Shown here piece by piece: positions 60,953 through 64,000 of a stretch of DNA of 64,000 bases (position 1 is its first letter; each line of letters begins with the position of its first letter). The position numbers were made by a program, and so were the translations under genes. Where the stretch lies: assembly GCF_001667075.1 (NCBI RefSeq), contig NZ_LZIL01000066.1, positions 62,001-126,000 on the forward strand. Direction: 5' to 3'. The notes under the pieces were generated by a model that was not told where the DNA came from, made no database searches, and saw only the letters and a list, made by a program, of their open reading frames with translations. The stretch is from Mycobacterium sp. 852014-52450_SCH5900713 (GTDB taxonomy: Bacteria > Actinomycetota > Actinomycetes > Mycobacteriales > Mycobacteriaceae).

Positions 60953-61906
60953 GTGATCATCATCGTCGGCGCGGGGGTGTGCGGGCTGGCCGCCGCCTAC
61001 GAGCTGGCGCGGCACGGTGAGCCCGCGATCGTGCTGGAGCGCGGCCAGCCGTTCGGCGAGCAGTCCACGGGACCGGGCCGCATCTTCCGGATCGCGCACC
61101 GGCGCCCGGCGCTGTGCCGCCTCGCCTTGCGGGCTCGCACCGGTTGGCAGCGCTGGGAAGCCGAACTCGGCGTGGGCCGGCTGCTGGGCTCGGAGGGGTT
61201 CATCGCCGCCGGCGCCTGCGACGAAACCGCCGCGGCGATGACGGCGGCGGGCGCGGAGTTTCGCTGGGTGGACGCTGCGGAAATCGCCACGCGGATCCCG
61301 TTCGCGTCACCTCCGTGGGAGGGCGGTGTGCTCGATCCGCTCGGCGGCAGCCTGCGCGCCGGCAGCGCACTGTCCGCGTTGGCGCGGCGCGTCGAGATCC
61401 GGCGTGGTGACGTCGCGTCCGTCGCCGACGACGGTGAGACGACACTCGCGGACGGGACGGTGCTGCGGGGCGCGCGCGTGCTGATCTGTGCCGGGGTGCG
61501 GACGCCGGAACTCTTCGGCCCGCTCGGCGTCCAGTTCGCCCCGCACACTCGGTTCTCCTACGAGGGCGCCGACGCGACCGGCGCGGCGTGCCTGTCGGCG
61601 CCCGAGGGTTACGGGTTGCCGCTCGGCACGACGGGCCGGTGGGCGTTCGGGCAGGAGGTGCCGGACCCTGTGACGGTACGCGCGCTGTTCCCGTCGCTTT
61701 CGCCGGTGAGCCGCGTGGACTGCGTGACGGTCCGCGCGCCGTGGCTCGACTCGGGCGGTGACGGCTGGATTGTGGCGCGCCGCGGCCGCGTCACCGCGTT
61801 CGTCGGCAGCAACCCGATGAAGTTCGGTCCGCTGCTGGGTGAACTGCTCGCGCAGGCTGTCCTGGAGGACGAGCTGCCCAATTCGCTTCAGACAGTGTCG
61901 GATTGA
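60953..61906 (+). CDS. FAD-dependent DAO-type oxidoreductase
   Basis: A 317-aa flavoprotein of the D-amino-acid oxidase/sarcosine oxidase-like group. The FAD motif VGAGVCGLAAAYELARHG is at residues 5-22, and ILCAGVRTPELFG-like and GSNPMKFGP blocks follow. It is shorter than typical sarcosine oxidase (about 380 aa), lacking part of the substrate domain. GTG 60953 starts it, 21 bases after the Eis-like stop, so co-transcription is likely. Substrate unknown. Confidence 0.82.
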   Translation: MIIIVGAGVCGLAAAYELARHGEPAIVLERGQPFGEQSTGPGRIFRIAHRRPALCRLALRARTGWQRWEAELGVGRLLGSEGFIAAGACDETAAAMTAAGAEFRWVDAAEIATRIPFASPPWEGGVLDPLGGSLRAGSALSALARRVEIRRGDVASVADDGETTLADGTVLRGARVLICAGVRTPELFGPLGVQFAPHTRFSYEGADATGAACLSAPEGYGLPLGTTGRWAFGQEVPDPVTVRALFPSLSPVSRVDCVTVRAPWLDSGGDGWIVARRGRVTAFVGSNPMKFGPLLGELLAQAVLEDELPNSLQTVSD

Positions 61907-62065
61907 TGTCTACCACTCACGGGTCAGCGGCCAACGCCACCTTGTCGCCAGCGTTGGGAAAACTTCCGTCGGCAAATCTAGTTGCGCTGCAGCATCATTC
62001 GCTTTTACATCGCTCTCGGCACGGCGCGCGTTCCGAAGCTGCGACTGAACCCGTCGCAGTGACGG

Positions 62066-62350
62066 TCAGCCGTGGGGCGCCTCGGAAATCTTGGTGTCCG
62101 GCTTGCCCAACGTCTGGCAATAGGTCAGAGCCGACAGTCGGGTGGCCGAGATCTCAGCATTGGCGGGGTCCGTGCCGTTTTTGTCCTTCAGCATCTTGCT
62201 GACCTCGTCGTTCTGCTTCTTCTCGTCCTGCGAGGTGAAGTCCTTGCACTTGGTGTCGCCGCCGGTGTTGATGACCTGTGAGGCCGAACACGCGCTGGAC
62301 AGCAGCACGGCGGCGATCGCGAACGTGGCAGCCGCGATTTGCTTCATCAT
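62066..62350 (-). CDS. Small lipoprotein with a Cys pair (HdeA-like)
   Basis: A 94-aa exported protein. The signal peptide ends at a lipobox (LSSAC, C21). The mature part is lysine- and aspartate-rich and helical with C35 and C78 positioned for one disulfide. Small two-cysteine mycobacterial lipoproteins have been compared to the acid-stress chaperone HdeA; that likeness is only suggestive. It stands alone, convergent with the FAD gene and divergent from the MFS gene. Confidence 0.78.
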   Translation of the reverse strand: MMKQIAAATFAIAAVLLSSACSASQVINTGGDTKCKDFTSQDEKKQNDEVSKMLKDKNGTDPANAEISATRLSALTYCQTLGKPDTKISEAPHG

Positions 62351-62547
62351 TTGCCTTCCTGGAGCCGAGTAGTGGTATCAGTACACCAAATCGACCGATT
62401 TGAAACCCCGCCGTGCGATTGCCCCGATGACCCAGCCGTTTGCGCCGCGTGCATCTCGCCGGCGAATGGGAATAACTGCCACGTCCAAGTCGTCGTTTAG
62501 GGTTCGTCGGTTCCCGCCGCGCCGAGACCAGAGGGGAGGAACGCCCG

Positions 62548-63771
62548 GTGCCCGCGTCCAAAGGGTCAACTCCAACGTCGACTTTGGCCGCGCTGGACAA
62601 GGGTGACAGCCCGGATGCGGCCCGCGGCGCGTTCGCCGGCGTCCTGGTGTTGTTGCTGTCCATCGGCTGGGTGGCCAACCACTTCGTCGCGTTGATGCCC
62701 TTGCTCAGCGTTCGGCAGCACCTCAGCTCGGCCACGCTCGATGCGATCTTCGGGATCTATGCGCTGGGATTGCTGCCCGGTCTGCTCGCCGGCGGGCGCG
62801 CCTCGGATGCGTTCGGCCGTCGGTCGGTGGCACTGGCGGGGTCGGCGACCGCTGTGGCAGGAACCGTGGCCATGTTGTGTTCGCAGCAGTACGACGTTCT
62901 GCTGCTAGGACGCCTGGTCGTCGGGCTCGGGGTCGGGCTGGCCATGAGTTCCTGCACCGCGTGGGCCTCGGACCTGAGAGGTCCCGCCGGTGCGGCCGCC
63001 GCAGGCGCGGTCTTGATGGCGGGCTTCGCGATCGGCCCATTCGCGGGAGCGTTGATCGCGCGCGCGGGTCCAGTCGGCATCCGGCTGTCGTTCGGGATCG
63101 CGGCCGCCATCGGACTGGCCGCGATGGCCGTCGCGGTCGTTGTGGCGGGGCGCGCGGGGGCCACGGGGCCGGAGACCACACAGGTTTGGGAGCCGTCGAG
63201 CACCGCCGGGCAGGGTGCGGCGCGGGCGATGAGTTGGGCGATGCCGCTGGCGCCGTGGGTGTTCGCCTCGGCGACACTCGGATTCATCACCATCCCCGGC
63301 CGCGTGCACACCGGGCTCGCGGCTCCGATGGCTGCCGGCATCGCCACGCTGCTGGTCAACGGGGTCAGCGGGCTCATCCAAGTGCTCGCCCGCGCGCGCC
63401 GGTGGGGGCCGCAGGCCGGCACCGCCGGCGCGGTGCTCGCCGCGCTCGGCTACGCGGTCACCGCGCTCGCCCCGCCGGCCATGTCGCCGGCGTTGGGTCT
63501 GCCGCTGTTCCTGGTGCTGGGCAGCGCGTCCGGTCTGTGTCTGCGCGAGGGCTTGATCGACCTGGAGGCGGCGGCGCCGAAACGCTTGCGCGGTGCGCTC
63601 GTTGGCGCGTTCTACGTGGTGACGTACATCGGTTTCGGCCTGCCGCTGATCTTGACGACGGTCGAGCCGGCGGTTTCGACGGCCATCCTCGCCGTGATGG
63701 CGGTGCTGGCGTTGCTGACGGCCGTGAGTCGCGCGGTTCGACTCCGCCGAGACGCCCACCGCCAGGGCTGA
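62548..63771 (+). CDS. Major facilitator superfamily transporter
   Basis: A 407-aa membrane protein with about twelve hydrophobic segments. The MFS motif A region LLAGGRASDAFGRRS sits between helices two and three. It may be a drug or metabolite exporter. GTG 62548 follows GAGGGGAGGAACG, a strong ribosome site. The next gene lies on the other strand just 10 bases past the stop. Confidence 0.88.
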   Translation: MPASKGSTPTSTLAALDKGDSPDAARGAFAGVLVLLLSIGWVANHFVALMPLLSVRQHLSSATLDAIFGIYALGLLPGLLAGGRASDAFGRRSVALAGSATAVAGTVAMLCSQQYDVLLLGRLVVGLGVGLAMSSCTAWASDLRGPAGAAAAGAVLMAGFAIGPFAGALIARAGPVGIRLSFGIAAAIGLAAMAVAVVVAGRAGATGPETTQVWEPSSTAGQGAARAMSWAMPLAPWVFASATLGFITIPGRVHTGLAAPMAAGIATLLVNGVSGLIQVLARARRWGPQAGTAGAVLAALGYAVTALAPPAMSPALGLPLFLVLGSASGLCLREGLIDLEAAAPKRLRGALVGAFYVVTYIGFGLPLILTTVEPAVSTAILAVMAVLALLTAVSRAVRLRRDAHRQG

Positions 63772-63781
63772 CCGCCGCTGA

Positions 63782-64000
63782 TCACAGGAGTTCGCGCAGA
63801 GTCTCGATCAGCTTGATCCGCTCGGCGGGTGTGGACGCGATGGGCGAGACGTTGAGGGTGGTAACCCCTGCCTGCCGGAACGCGGCCAGGCGATCCTTGA
63901 CGAATTCGCGGCTACCAATGAGGTTCACGTCTCGCACGAGTTCGTCGGGCACGACCTTCGCGGCGCCGTCCTTGTCACCGGCGAGGTAGAGCTCTTGAAT
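63782..64000 (-). CDS. LLM-class F420-dependent oxidoreductase, 3' end only
   Basis: The last 72 codons of a luciferase-like F420 oxidoreductase; the 5' part lies outside. IQELYLAGDKDGAAKVVPDE, GSREFVKDRLAAFRQAGVTT and the NVSPIAS stretch match the C-terminal part of this family in mycobacteria. The specific orthologue cannot be assigned from this fragment. Confidence 0.8.
   Translation of the reverse strand: MQELYLAGDKDGAAKVVPDELVRDVNLIGSREFVKDRLAAFRQAGVTTLNVSPIASTPAERIKLIETLRELL

Noticed and set aside
1..64000. tRNA, rRNA, tmRNA or prophage
   Set aside because: No cloverleaf, rRNA core, integrase, or phage structural gene was recognised by eye; a covariance-model scan would be needed to exclude small RNAs.

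Overview
The window is GC-rich chromosomal DNA from a slow-growing Mycobacterium, most likely of the Mycobacterium avium complex. Gene order follows the M. tuberculosis Rv3810-Rv3893c region, but several blocks found there are absent: the PE_PGRS62 slot, most of the sulfolipid cluster, bfrB, Rv3848, the whole ESX-1 block, and eccB2/eccC2. Rv numbers are orthology calls from remembered gene order and protein similarity; no database search was run.

Layout. 1-5250: the 3' end of erp and its terminator, an LGFP-repeat amidase-like protein, a HAD hydrolase and three tandem PlsC-type acyltransferases. 5408-13300: an MBL-Rieske fusion, a Sap/GAP-like membrane protein, a flavin dehydrogenase with its TetR regulator and two matching palindromic operators, a divergent HxlR/CMD pair, a methyltransferase and an AraC regulator. 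13301-22279: serS, a septum-formation-type protein and a metallopeptidase joined by a poly-C frameshift, a phosphoglycerate mutase, pheA, an IdeR-box gene, an LCP ligase, glpQ1 and a zinc-ribbon membrane protein. 22280-28397: a spacer with a DnaA-box cluster, a 51-aa membrane protein, sodA, espR, a YcnI/CopC copper pair, hns-like and rraA. 28394-34615: ethA/ethR with a nested operator, a 55-bp tandem repeat, a dinB3-type polymerase, an HhH-PHP protein, a membrane protein, an F420 enzyme and a 46-aa ORF.

34769-44956 holds gltBD, a MinD-like ATPase, and a SigI-like sigma gene divergent from an NmrA-type gene, each with the same promoter motif. 44984-55892 is an ESX-2 type VII locus (eccA2, eccE2, mycP2, eccD2, Rv3888c, espG2, esxC, esxD, PPE69, PE36). 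It lacks eccB2 and eccC2, and mycP2 carries a frameshift. Where eccC2/eccB2 are expected lies an orphan PrrB-like histidine kinase, followed by a TetR/acyl-CoA dehydrogenase pair, an Eis-like acetyltransferase, a FAD oxidoreductase, a small lipoprotein, an MFS transporter and a truncated F420 oxidoreductase.

The strongest leads are the gutted ESX-2 locus with its replacement kinase, the mirrored sigma-factor promoters, the DnaA-box cluster upstream of sodA, and two single-base frameshifts that are either real decay or assembly errors. No tRNA, rRNA, CRISPR array, prophage or insertion sequence was recognised.
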